Positions 34,037-41,125 of a stretch of 64,000 nucleotides of DNA are shown here, in pieces. Made by a program: the position numbers and the translations under genes. Numbering within the stretch: the first letter of the stretch is position 1; each line of letters opens with the position of its first letter. The stretch comes from Synechococcus sp. MU1617 (GTDB lineage: Bacteria > Cyanobacteriota > Cyanobacteriia > PCC-6307 > Cyanobiaceae), in contig NZ_VTLB01000001.1 in NCBI RefSeq assembly GCF_020514235.1, positions 558,001 through 622,000 of the forward strand, given 5' to 3'. A model generated the notes under the pieces. That model was not told the origin of the DNA and ran no database searches. It saw nothing but the letters and a program-made list of their open reading frames with translations.

Positions 34037-34480
34037 ATGGACAAGAGCAAAGAGCCGGTTGGTCATCTCAGCTCGATCATCGGGATCGGCCTCTTGCTCG
34101 TTGGCCTCGTTGTGTTTGGAGTTGTCGAACAGAAGGCCTGGAGCCATCAAACGGAACTCACCAAAAATTTTGAAGCATGCATGGAGAGCGCTCCATTCAA
34201 AAAGTCTCTACTTGTGCCGAGACCAGAGGCTGTGCTGACAGCAGAGGAACTGCAAAACCACTTTGACGCTTTTGATCAGATGCTCAAAGAGACCGGACTA
34301 CCGCCAATTTGGGATGGCAAAGCATTGATTCCTTGGAAGGATTACCACAAAAACTCGATTGAATTTGCAAGGGATTGCCATCTTCAGCTGGGCATCGATC
34401 AGCCTCAACAACAACTGAAGGGGACCTACTCCAAACCCGTTTGGGATCCCAACTCTCAAATCTGGCAGCAGGCTGATTGA
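34037..34480 (+). CDS. Membrane-anchored hypothetical protein (147 aa)
   Basis: ATG 34037 begins MDKSKEPVGHL followed by one hydrophobic helix (SSIIGIGLLLVGLVVFGVVE, residues 12-31). The rest is soluble with two Cys (EACMES and RDCHLQ) and many aromatic residues. It overlaps the next gene by one base (TGATG), so the two are probably an operon. Between 33776 and 34036 no gene was seen; this stretch is the divergent promoter region of grrP. Family not recognised. Confidence 0.55.
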   Translation: MDKSKEPVGHLSSIIGIGLLLVGLVVFGVVEQKAWSHQTELTKNFEACMESAPFKKSLLVPRPEAVLTAEELQNHFDAFDQMLKETGLPPIWDGKALIPWKDYHKNSIEFARDCHLQLGIDQPQQQLKGTYSKPVWDPNSQIWQQAD

Positions 34481-34878
34481 TGAGCTCGCCGCGCTTCAAG
34501 GGCCTCTACCTGCAAGCAACTGGTGATCCGTTCTGCTTTTCATTTGTGACGTACACACCACAAACCAGAGACCAAATGCTGGCGTGTGGGGACCTAGATG
34601 CAAGCGAAGAATATTTTAATCCAGTGATTTTTGATTTTCTTTTGTTCACATCAGAGGCTGCCCTTGGAGCACCATCTGGCGGCAATTTCCCCATTGGATA
34701 CGACGACGTCTCGATCATCACATCACGGAAGAGAGGCTCTGGACTTCAGCACGAATATCTGATCAGGCTCTCAAGCCCCGACTGGAATGCTTCAAAGCAG
34801 AATGCAATTGATGAGCTCCAAGACGTATTAACGAGTGAGCGATGGAATGGCTCTCAGCTCACGGATTCGCGCGATTAA
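34480..34878 (+). CDS. Hypothetical soluble protein (132 aa)
   Basis: Start ATG 34480 overlaps the stop of the previous gene. The protein reads as a single mixed alpha/beta domain (SPRFKGLYLQATGDPFCFSF, VIFDFLLFTSEAALG, HEYLIRLSSPDWNASKQNAI, all in separate places). No signal or membrane segment. Local codon use seems more AT-rich than the housekeeping regions. Function unknown. Confidence 0.5.
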   Translation: MSSPRFKGLYLQATGDPFCFSFVTYTPQTRDQMLACGDLDASEEYFNPVIFDFLLFTSEAALGAPSGGNFPIGYDDVSIITSRKRGSGLQHEYLIRLSSPDWNASKQNAIDELQDVLTSERWNGSQLTDSRD

Positions 34879-34942
34879 AACAGGGTCAAACCGCGAACGG
34901 ACAAGCGAGTCCTTTAGCTTGCCGGCTTAAGCAGTCACTTCC

Positions 34943-35044
34943 ATGATCCCAGAACCCCACGAGCCCTTTGACTCCAACCGAAAGGAAGACTCGATCTTCC
35001 TGTTGGGCTCAATGTTCATTGTGATCTTCCTTTTCCTTCTTTAA
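34943..35044 (+). CDS. 33-residue single-span membrane protein
   Basis: ATG 34943 opens 33 codons, TAA 35042-35044. A charged acidic N-terminus (EPHEPFDSNRKEDS) precedes one hydrophobic helix at the very end (IFLLGSMFIVIFLFLL, residues 18-33). Such tail-anchored short proteins are common in picocyanobacteria; no match was recognised. Confidence 0.45.
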   Translation: MIPEPHEPFDSNRKEDSIFLLGSMFIVIFLFLL

Positions 35045-35115
35045 ACGAGAAGATACTGATCACGAGCATCAAACAAAAAAGCACCTGCTCAACCCGAACA
35101 GTTGCCAGGCAAATT

Positions 35116-35358
35116 TCAACGGCTCGGCAAGCTCACCTGATACATCGTGTCATCAGCAGGCTTCCACTGCACGAGATGAAGTCGGTCGATGTTGTTGTTG
35201 TCCAAACAATCCCAAATTGTGGTGCCTGAAAGTGTTGCCATCGACCACACATCTCCCTGGCTCTTCATCTGCTTGCGATTGCGATCTTTCCATTCCTTCC
35301 AATTGATTTTTGGATAGGAGCCCACCTGCTCACTCAGAATCACCACCGTGAATTCCAC
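35116..35358 (-). CDS. Hypothetical protein (about 80 aa)
   Basis: The frame is open from 35520, but that part overlaps the next gene in another frame. The best in-frame start after that gene's stop is GTG 35358 (VEFTVVILSEQVG). The sequence contains Trp-rich basic segments (INWKEWKDRNRKQMKSQGDVW) and a C-terminus HLVQWKPADDTMYQVSLP. No family recognised. Start uncertain. Confidence 0.4.
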   Translation of the reverse strand: MEFTVVILSEQVGSYPKINWKEWKDRNRKQMKSQGDVWSMATLSGTTIWDCLDNNNIDRLHLVQWKPADDTMYQVSLPSR

Positions 35359-35414
35359 CGAACGCAAATCAAAACCGGCGGCAACTCTAAGTTGTTGAAT
35401 TGCAATTCCTTGGT

Positions 35415-35612
35415 TCAGCCCGCCGGTTTGCGCCAAATCCGCCAGACGAGCCAGCCCGTTACCCCGAGCCAGAGGAACGCCACGGCCGAGAGGATCGGGA
35501 CGACGATCAGATAGCTCCACACCCCCAGGGCCACCCAGGCCAGCAAAGACGTGATCAACGCCTTCTGAAAGTTGTTGGCCTCGGCCAGACGTTGCTGAAG
35601 ACGAGATCTCAC
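35415..35612 (-). CDS. Small two-span membrane protein (65 aa)
   Basis: GTG 35612 begins VRSRLQQRLAEANNFQKALI, an amphipathic cytosolic start, followed by hydrophobic segments at about residues 20-35 and 37-55 (LLAWVALGVWSYLIVV, SAVAFLWLGVTGWLVWRIW) and a basic end. The longer frame to 35747 overlaps the phosphopantetheinyl transferase. Function unknown. Confidence 0.5.
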   Translation of the reverse strand: MRSRLQQRLAEANNFQKALITSLLAWVALGVWSYLIVVPILSAVAFLWLGVTGWLVWRIWRKPAG

Positions 35613-35640
35613 GCTTTTGCTCGATGCTCCACCCCCTCCT

Positions 35641-36210
35641 CTAGCCACGGATGCCCTCAGCGACCGCCACGCTGAAGCCATCCTGGGTCCACAGGCTGAG
35701 GGCGTAACGCGAGCCATGCAGCCATGCCGCGGCCCCATCTGGCGCAATGGTCACGTTGGCAAGTCCGCCACCCAGCCCCAGTCCCGCTGCCTTCAACACA
35801 GCCTCCTTCGCCGTCCAGGCCTGAATCAACGTCCAGTGCTGCAGGCAGGTTGTCGCATCAGCGGCCGAGGCAAACATGCGCCGCTTCAACAGTTCAGAAG
35901 CCACACGCATCGGCCGGTCCAGCGCTTCCACATCAATGCCAATCGGATCAGGTCCCACCACACCAAGGCTGAGGGATCCGGTGTTGGAAATGCTGTGGTG
36001 CAGCGCAGAGTCGCGCAGCTGCGGCTTGCCATAAATCGTGCGGCCGATGTCATCCGCAGCAACCACCTGGCCTGCATCGGCGAACAGCCGGCAGGTGAGG
36101 CTGTCGCTCAAGGCCCGCTGCTCAGCGCGCGTTGGGGGTTGGGGGAGATGCGCCACCAACACCCGACGTTGGGTGCTGGGGATCGACCACCAGGACCAAA
36201 CGGCTTCCAA
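35641..36210 (-). CDS. 4'-phosphopantetheinyl transferase (Sfp/HetI type)
   Basis: A 189-residue enzyme that loads the phosphopantetheine arm onto carrier proteins. The magnesium motif is GPDPIGIDVEALDR (about residues 82-95) and the second motif is WTAKEAVLKAAGLGLGGG (about 135-152). It is short relative to Sfp (224) but of the cyanobacterial type. In picocyanobacteria it may be the general enzyme acting on acyl carrier protein. It ends three bases after the next gene's stop on the same strand. Confidence 0.88.
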   Translation of the reverse strand: MEAVWSWWSIPSTQRRVLVAHLPQPPTRAEQRALSDSLTCRLFADAGQVVAADDIGRTIYGKPQLRDSALHHSISNTGSLSLGVVGPDPIGIDVEALDRPMRVASELLKRRMFASAADATTCLQHWTLIQAWTAKEAVLKAAGLGLGGGLANVTIAPDGAAAWLHGSRYALSLWTQDGFSVAVAEGIRG

Positions 36211-36213
36211 AGT

Positions 36214-37644
36214 TCAATCCTGAACAGCAGGCACGGGCGCCTGCGGTAGGGGCGGCAGAGCCGGCGGCTGCATCACCGGTGGGGCTGGCTCATCGAGGAG
36301 AACCTCAGCGGGATTGAGCATCGGCTCATCAAGAACGATCGGCGGCGGCAGATCGGGGGGCAACGGCACATAGGGCTGCGGCTCGGTCCAGCTGTCATCC
36401 GGATCAGGCTCAGCCGGCTCCAGCTCCCGGATCACAGCCGGCTGCTCGCGCAACACCAAAGGATCAGCCGTGATCGGGGGTTCCCGCAGGGGGGCACGAT
36501 CCAGATCGACGCTGCGGTCATCGGCATCCGCAGGCGAGCCCGGCTTGGTGAGGTTGGAGGGCCCCCAGATCATCCGGGCCAGAGGTTCAACGCCCTGTTC
36601 CATCACTCGGTTCAAGCCCGCCAGGGCGCGATCGGCGAGGTGATTTCCGAAGGACGACACACAGTCGAAGGGGCCATCACAGCCCTCATCCATCACCAGC
36701 CTGGGCGCCAGACCCGCGATCAAATTGCCCCGAAGCGGAATCTGGCGGGGGCTCAACCGCAGCATGTATGGGACATGCACAAAGCTGGTGGCACCGCCGC
36801 TGATCCAGTTGGCGTCTTCTTCGGTGAATCCCTTGACCCCCGGGATGATGAAGCGGCTCTTTGAGGCATGGTCGGGCATATAAGCCGCCAGGTAGCCCCG
36901 GCGCCGGGCCAGCTCCTTGCTCTGCTCCAGGGTCAGGCCATCACGGCTCATCAGCACTTCCATGTGGCCGTCCTGACGCAGACCCATCACCATGCGAATC
37001 CTCGGCAGGTAGTAGCGGATCCGCTGGCCCATGCTGATGCTGTAGGCGCCCTTGTAGCTCTCAGGCGGCTCCTCGATGTCGTTGTAAAGGCTGTGCAGGC
37101 CTCCGATGAAGGTGTCGTAGGTGCGGCTGCGGTCATCGGTCAGCTCCCCGTAGCTGAAATCAATGCTGCCGTCGTGGCGGATGCCGACGTAGGCCCGTTG
37201 GCGTGACGCCGTGCGGTTACGCCCACGCCAGACCTGGTTGCCGAATTTGAGATCGCCCAGAGGAACCGTAATTTCGCGGCCGTCGTCGTCCACATGGCGC
37301 TCATACATCGGGCCGGACACGTAGGCCAGAGCAGCGCTGTCCTGGTAGGCGTCCTGTTCGCGATCCCAACCCTCCAGCAGGCCGAAGCGCACCCGCCTTG
37401 GGTCGAGATCCAGTGCGTAGACCTCATCGTCGGGGATGTAGCTGAACGGCTTGGCATCCCGGCCGCGCTGCAGGGCAGAACCGACAGTTTGATCCTCCAG
37501 ATCGGAGCGCTCAGGAGCCACAGGCGCCAAGGCGATCAAACCGCCGAACACTACGAACGGCATGGCAAGCAACAGCCAGCGCTTGCGCAGACGAATCCTG
37601 CGCTTGGGTCGAGGTCTGGGTCGCGGCGCAGCAGGCTGGGTCAC
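36214..37644 (-). CDS. Membrane-anchored protein with Pro-rich C-terminus (476 aa)
   Basis: Start set at GTG 37644, whose GTGA overlaps the stop of the pdeM-like gene. A basic stretch (about 6-21) precedes one membrane helix (KRWLLLAMPFVVFGGLIALA). The central domain (about 60-370) is globular, with strands such as RQRAYVGIRHDGSIDFSYGE and MVMGLRQDGHMEVLMS; it faintly recalls phosphodiester glycosidase (NAGPA-like) proteins. The tail (about 370-476) is rich in Pro and acidic residues. Not firmly recognised. Confidence 0.6.
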   Translation of the reverse strand: MTQPAAPRPRPRPKRRIRLRKRWLLLAMPFVVFGGLIALAPVAPERSDLEDQTVGSALQRGRDAKPFSYIPDDEVYALDLDPRRVRFGLLEGWDREQDAYQDSAALAYVSGPMYERHVDDDGREITVPLGDLKFGNQVWRGRNRTASRQRAYVGIRHDGSIDFSYGELTDDRSRTYDTFIGGLHSLYNDIEEPPESYKGAYSISMGQRIRYYLPRIRMVMGLRQDGHMEVLMSRDGLTLEQSKELARRRGYLAAYMPDHASKSRFIIPGVKGFTEEDANWISGGATSFVHVPYMLRLSPRQIPLRGNLIAGLAPRLVMDEGCDGPFDCVSSFGNHLADRALAGLNRVMEQGVEPLARMIWGPSNLTKPGSPADADDRSVDLDRAPLREPPITADPLVLREQPAVIRELEPAEPDPDDSWTEPQPYVPLPPDLPPPIVLDEPMLNPAEVLLDEPAPPVMQPPALPPLPQAPVPAVQD

Positions 37645-38315
37645 GCGATCCTTCGCTCTCGGTTTTGGGAGATTGGATCGAACCAAGGAACGATGGAGCC
37701 TTCGGCCACAAGCCATTGCTGGTAACGCTCGCCGCAGTCATGGCCTCCCGTCAACTGCCCGAAGGAAGGAATCACCAAACGCGGCCCATCCGGATCAAAG
37801 GCGAAGCAGGGCAAACGCAACTGATCGGAACGGCTGCGAATCCGGGTGGTGGGATGCAGGTGACCGCACACGTTCAACAACCCCGGCTCGGGCACCCGTT
37901 CGGGCATGTGGCTCAACCAGAGATTGTCCAAGCGCTGAGAAGGCTGCTGGGGCAAGCCTTCAATCCAGCTGTCCTGGTCATGGTTGCCACCGATCAGCAC
38001 CACCGGGCAACCACAGAGATCGGGCAACGCCAGCAGGGTCTCGCGCAGCGGAACGGTGATGCCGATCCGGGCATGCACGAGATCACCCAGCACAAACAAG
38101 CGCTGAGGTGACCAGGCATGGCAGAGCTCCAGCAATGGATTGAGGGTTCCCTGATCCCCGTCGCTGGGCATGGGGATGCCATGGGCCTGGAACACCTCGG
38201 CCTTGCCGAGATGCAGGTCTGCGACAAACAGCTCGCGCCCCTCAGCCCGCCACAGGGCACGCTGGGGCAGGAACGTGAGCGGGCTGTCGCCCCAGGACCA
38301 CTCCAATGCGGTCAT
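37641..38315 (-). CDS. pdeM: PdeM-type metallophosphoesterase
   Basis: A 224-residue calcineurin-like phosphoesterase. Metal motifs are in order: VADLHLGKAEVF (about 31-42), VLGDLVHAR (about 75-83), IGGNHDQD (about 108-115), SHMPE and CGHLHPTT (about 149-156). It matches the PdeM family (putative DNA-damage-response endonuclease linked with ligase/helicase operons in other bacteria). No ligase is adjacent here. Confidence 0.85.
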   Translation of the reverse strand: MTALEWSWGDSPLTFLPQRALWRAEGRELFVADLHLGKAEVFQAHGIPMPSDGDQGTLNPLLELCHAWSPQRLFVLGDLVHARIGITVPLRETLLALPDLCGCPVVLIGGNHDQDSWIEGLPQQPSQRLDNLWLSHMPERVPEPGLLNVCGHLHPTTRIRSRSDQLRLPCFAFDPDGPRLVIPSFGQLTGGHDCGERYQQWLVAEGSIVPWFDPISQNRERRIA

Positions 38316-38356
38316 GAAGGGAGCAGATCGCAGATATGTAGCGCTGGCTGCATTGG

Positions 38357-38584
38357 ATGACTGACGTCGTGCCGCAAGCTTCGAGGGCCTCCAGAAGACT
38401 CATTGTGGCGCGGAGCAAGGGGCCCCACCAGCTCGCGAGTTCAACCCTGAGCACGCTCGAGCAACGGTTGAGCTTGCTGGAAGAGGAAGGCCGTTTCGAA
38501 TGTGCTTATGCCCTGAGGATGGAAGTGGCCGACTGGCTGCTCGGGTCCAGGGATGCCAACCTGAGCGCACCATCTCTTTCCTGA
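38357..38584 (+). CDS. Hypothetical protein (75 aa)
   Basis: A 75-residue soluble protein with a basic start and an amphipathic helical centre (LSTLEQRLSLLEEEGRFECA, then YALRMEVADWLLGS). It precedes the 26-aa ORF and the GluR0-like gene by seven bases on the same strand. The helix pattern resembles UVR/short coiled-coil proteins, but this is not firm. Function unknown. Confidence 0.45.
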   Translation: MTDVVPQASRASRRLIVARSKGPHQLASSTLSTLEQRLSLLEEEGRFECAYALRMEVADWLLGSRDANLSAPSLS

Positions 38585-38591
38585 CGTTTCC

Positions 38592-38672
38592 ATGACCATT
38601 GCCCTGCTGATCGCGCTGGCGGGTTCCCTGGCGGCAATGGCTGTGATCGTGCGTCGGCTGGAACAGCGCTGA
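38592..38672 (+). CDS. 26-residue membrane peptide upstream of the GluR0-like channel
   Basis: ATG 38592 opens 26 codons; its TGATG end overlaps the start of the channel gene at 38672. Residues 2-20 are hydrophobic (TIALLIALAGSLAAMAVIV), followed by RRLEQR. It may be a tiny membrane protein translationally coupled to the channel. No family recognised. Confidence 0.4.
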   Translation: MTIALLIALAGSLAAMAVIVRRLEQR

Positions 38673-39745
38673 TGGGAAGGGTCCGGCGCTGGTCCGTCGT
38701 CCTCGCGCTCGCTTGCTTCAGCAGCGCAACCCCCCTGCAGGCCAATCAACTGAAGGTGGGGGTCAGTGGATCGGCCCCGTTCGTAATCAAAAACGGCGAG
38801 CAGATCAGCGGCATCAGCCTCGAGATCTGGCGACGCGTCGCCGAAGACAACAACCTCAGCTACAACCTGATTCCCCAGCCATCACCCAAAGCCGGGATCG
38901 AGGCGGTGAATGACGGCAAGATCGACGTGCTGGTGGGCCCGATCAGCATCACCTCCCGCCGACTTGCCATTGCAGGGATTGACTTCACCCAGCCCTACTT
39001 CCTGAGCAAGGAGGGCATTCTTCTTCCCCTAAAGGCCCCCTCCATTTTCAGTCGCGTTCAGGTGTTCTTCGGCTGGGCCGTGATCTCCTCAGTTCTGGTT
39101 CTGATCAGCGTGTTGTTGGTGGTCGGCAGCCTGATCTGGATGGCTGAGCGGCGCACGAACAGTGAACAGTTCCCCCGCGACTGGCTGCCCGGCATCAGCA
39201 GCGGCATGTGGTTTGCCCTGGTGACGTTGACGACCGTTGGCTACGGCGACAAGGCGCCGATCACACGAACCGGCCGGGGCATCACCGGCGCCTGGATGGT
39301 GATCTCGCTGATCGCGGTGTCGTCCCTCACCGCCAGCCTGGCTTCAGCCTTCACGCTGTTTCTCTCGGGGACCACCGAAGCAGCCATTGACAGTCCTCAA
39401 CAGCTCAGCGGCCGCCGGGTCGCCGTCGTCGAAGGAACCGATGGCATGGAGCTCGCGGAAAACCGCGAGATGCGCGTCGTGCCAGCACCCAGCCTCGACA
39501 GCGCCGTTCAGTTGGTGCTGGATCGCAAGGCCGACGCCTTGATCTTCGATCGGCATTCGCTTCGTTACCACCTCAAACAGAACCCCGAGCTTGATGTGCG
39601 GATCGCACCGTTCACCCTCTCGGATGAGACCTACGGATTCGTGTTGCCCCCCAACAGCTATCTGCGCACGCGTATGGGGGTGTCGATCCTGAAGCTCCAA
39701 CAGAGTGGCCAGGCGGAAGCCATCGCCGACAAGTTTCTGGATTGA
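38672..39745 (+). CDS. GluR0-like ionotropic glutamate receptor / potassium channel
   Basis: A 357-residue protein with the layout of Synechocystis GluR0: signal peptide (1-24), ligand lobe S1 (about 25-125, SITSRRLAIAGIDFTQPYF at 92-110), membrane helix 1 (about 132-157), pore loop with the potassium selectivity filter TTVGYGD (187-193), membrane helix 2 ending SLTASLASAFT (218-228, like the SYTANLAAF signature of glutamate receptors), and lobe S2 (about 240-357). It probably opens for K+ upon binding an amino acid in the periplasm. Confidence 0.93.
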   Translation: MGRVRRWSVVLALACFSSATPLQANQLKVGVSGSAPFVIKNGEQISGISLEIWRRVAEDNNLSYNLIPQPSPKAGIEAVNDGKIDVLVGPISITSRRLAIAGIDFTQPYFLSKEGILLPLKAPSIFSRVQVFFGWAVISSVLVLISVLLVVGSLIWMAERRTNSEQFPRDWLPGISSGMWFALVTLTTVGYGDKAPITRTGRGITGAWMVISLIAVSSLTASLASAFTLFLSGTTEAAIDSPQQLSGRRVAVVEGTDGMELAENREMRVVPAPSLDSAVQLVLDRKADALIFDRHSLRYHLKQNPELDVRIAPFTLSDETYGFVLPPNSYLRTRMGVSILKLQQSGQAEAIADKFLD

Positions 39746-39753
39746 ACGGAGCC

Positions 39754-39990
39754 TCAGCCCAGGGGGCGATGACGACGCAGGGCCTCTTCCAAGAGATAGG
39801 CGGCGAGATTGCCGCAACTGCGCCCTTCAGCGAGAGCATGGCGCTTGAGATCGTCCATCACCCCGCGGGGCAGGGTGACGTTGATGCGCTCCGAGCCGGC
39901 CGCATCCGCCACCGCAGCCGTGCTGGGAGCCGCAGCCTGGCCCTCGATCCGCTGCTGCAACTCCTGAACCAGGTCTTGAAGGAGGGACAC
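39754..39990 (-). CDS. Ribbon-helix-helix (CopG-like) protein
   Basis: A 78-residue protein. The N-terminal part is helical with an Ala-rich linker; residues about 33-75 form an RHH-type fold (ERINVTLPRGVMDDLKRHAL, then GNLAAYLLEEALRRH). Such proteins bind DNA as dimers and often act as antitoxins or autorepressors. No toxin gene is adjacent. It is convergent with the channel gene. Confidence 0.65.
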   Translation of the reverse strand: MSLLQDLVQELQQRIEGQAAAPSTAAVADAAGSERINVTLPRGVMDDLKRHALAEGRSCGNLAAYLLEEALRRHRPLG

Positions 39991-40074
39991 GATTTCGTGA
40001 AAATATACTCACAACACATAAACAATATCGTGCAAGACAAGATTGCGTAATCTTGAGCACTCTTTTGAGGCGCC

Positions 40075-40677
40075 ATGCAACCCCTGCCGCTGAAGCTTGC
40101 TCCCGGTAGTGATCTGCGCCTCAGCCTCGAAGCACTGGCCCAGAGGGACGGCATCAGCGGCTTCGTTCTCGGCGTGGTTGGCAACCTGACCAAGGCGTCG
40201 TTCCAGTGCCCCGGCCAGGCGGAGCCCACCGTGCTGGAAGGCGACCTTGAGGTGATCACCCTCAATGGAACCTTTTCCCCTGAGGGCGTGCACCTGCACC
40301 TGAGCCTCTCGGATGGAGCCTGCCAGGTCTGGGGAGGCCACCTGGAGCCCGGCACGATCGTGCAGAAAGGCGTCGACCTCCTGATTGGGGTCCTCGAGCA
40401 ACGCAAAGGCCGCCCCGCACGCCAAACAGCAGCGCCGCGGATCGAGATCGCCGTGCTGCCGGGATGCCCCTGGTGCAGCCGTGCCCTGCGCATCCTGAGA
40501 ACCCTGGATCTGCTCCACACCGTCACCACCATCAACGACGACGCAGCCTTCCAAGCCGTGCAGCAGCGCAGTGGAATGACCACCTTCCCCCAGGTGTTCA
40601 TCGACGGATCCGTGATTGGTGGCTACGACGATCTCGCCGCCATGCAAGCCGCAGGTGAACTCGACGCCCTCCGCTGA
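40075..40677 (+). CDS. PCC/DUF296 domain fused to glutaredoxin
   Basis: A 200-residue fusion. Residues 1-108 form a PCC (DUF296) domain, including ISGFVLGVVGNLTKASF and the conserved VWGGHLEPGTIV (about 85-96). Residues 122-200 are a glutaredoxin with CPWC (131-134), the cis-Pro TFPQVFIDG (170-178) and GGYDDL (182-187). PCC domains occur in DNA-binding or nucleotide-related proteins. Glutaredoxins exchange thiols with glutathione. The combined role is unknown. Confidence 0.88.
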   Translation: MQPLPLKLAPGSDLRLSLEALAQRDGISGFVLGVVGNLTKASFQCPGQAEPTVLEGDLEVITLNGTFSPEGVHLHLSLSDGACQVWGGHLEPGTIVQKGVDLLIGVLEQRKGRPARQTAAPRIEIAVLPGCPWCSRALRILRTLDLLHTVTTINDDAAFQAVQQRSGMTTFPQVFIDGSVIGGYDDLAAMQAAGELDALR

Positions 40678-40891
40678 GCCTCCGGAACAGCCGCCCTTCT
40701 GGTCGCTGAAACCCTGGTGGTGCCAGCCCTGGTCCATCGTCTCCACAGGGGTGCTTGTGGTGGGTGGGTCCTGGGGCCTGCTGCATCAGCTCTGGATCAG
40801 CCTTCCCCTGGCCCTGGGCGTAATGGCCTGGTGGCTGCTGTTTCTGGTGCTCGTTCCCGCCGCCTACCGATCAGCCTCAGATCAGGCCTGA
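40655..40891 (+). CDS. Small membrane protein (DUF6737-like, 78 aa)
   Basis: GTG 40655 lies inside the end of the PCC-glutaredoxin gene, overlapping by 23 bases in another frame. A Pro-rich start is followed by FWSLKPWWCQPWSIVSTG and two membrane helices (about 26-45 and 48-70). The 'KPWWCQPW' pattern recalls the cyanobacterial DUF6737 family, from memory. Function unknown. Confidence 0.6.
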   Translation: MNSTPSAEPPEQPPFWSLKPWWCQPWSIVSTGVLVVGGSWGLLHQLWISLPLALGVMAWWLLFLVLVPAAYRSASDQA

Positions 40892-41082
40892 CGTGAGGCT
40901 GATCGGGACCGCTGCTTCTCATCCAGCAATTCCCCTTCCAGCTGCTCGATCAAACGACTCACCAACGCCTGAAATTCCGGCTGGCAACCACGAAATGCCG
41001 CCTTGTGACGGATCGGCTCGTTGCGCATGCGCAGATCCGTGAGCATCAGCTGCAGCGAATCGATCCGGGCGTTGGAAGTCAT
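40882..41082 (-). CDS. Hypothetical helical protein (66 aa)
   Basis: A 66-residue soluble protein, largely helical (RIDSLQLMLTDLRMRN, ALVSRLIEQLEGELLDEKQR) with a basic tail. It ends within the last 10 bases of the convergent gene. Between it and the carotenoid-isomerase-like gene are 43 bases. Function unknown. Confidence 0.45.
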   Translation of the reverse strand: MTSNARIDSLQLMLTDLRMRNEPIRHKAAFRGCQPEFQALVSRLIEQLEGELLDEKQRSRSASRQA

Positions 41083-41125
41083 GGACAGCGTCGGCGTTCC
41101 AAAGCGAGGTTATGACGCAGCTGCT

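Noticed and set aside
39754..39990. Toxin-antitoxin module based on the RHH protein
   Set aside because: No adjacent small toxin-like ORF on the same strand; the upstream neighbour is the PCC-glutaredoxin fusion on the opposite strand.
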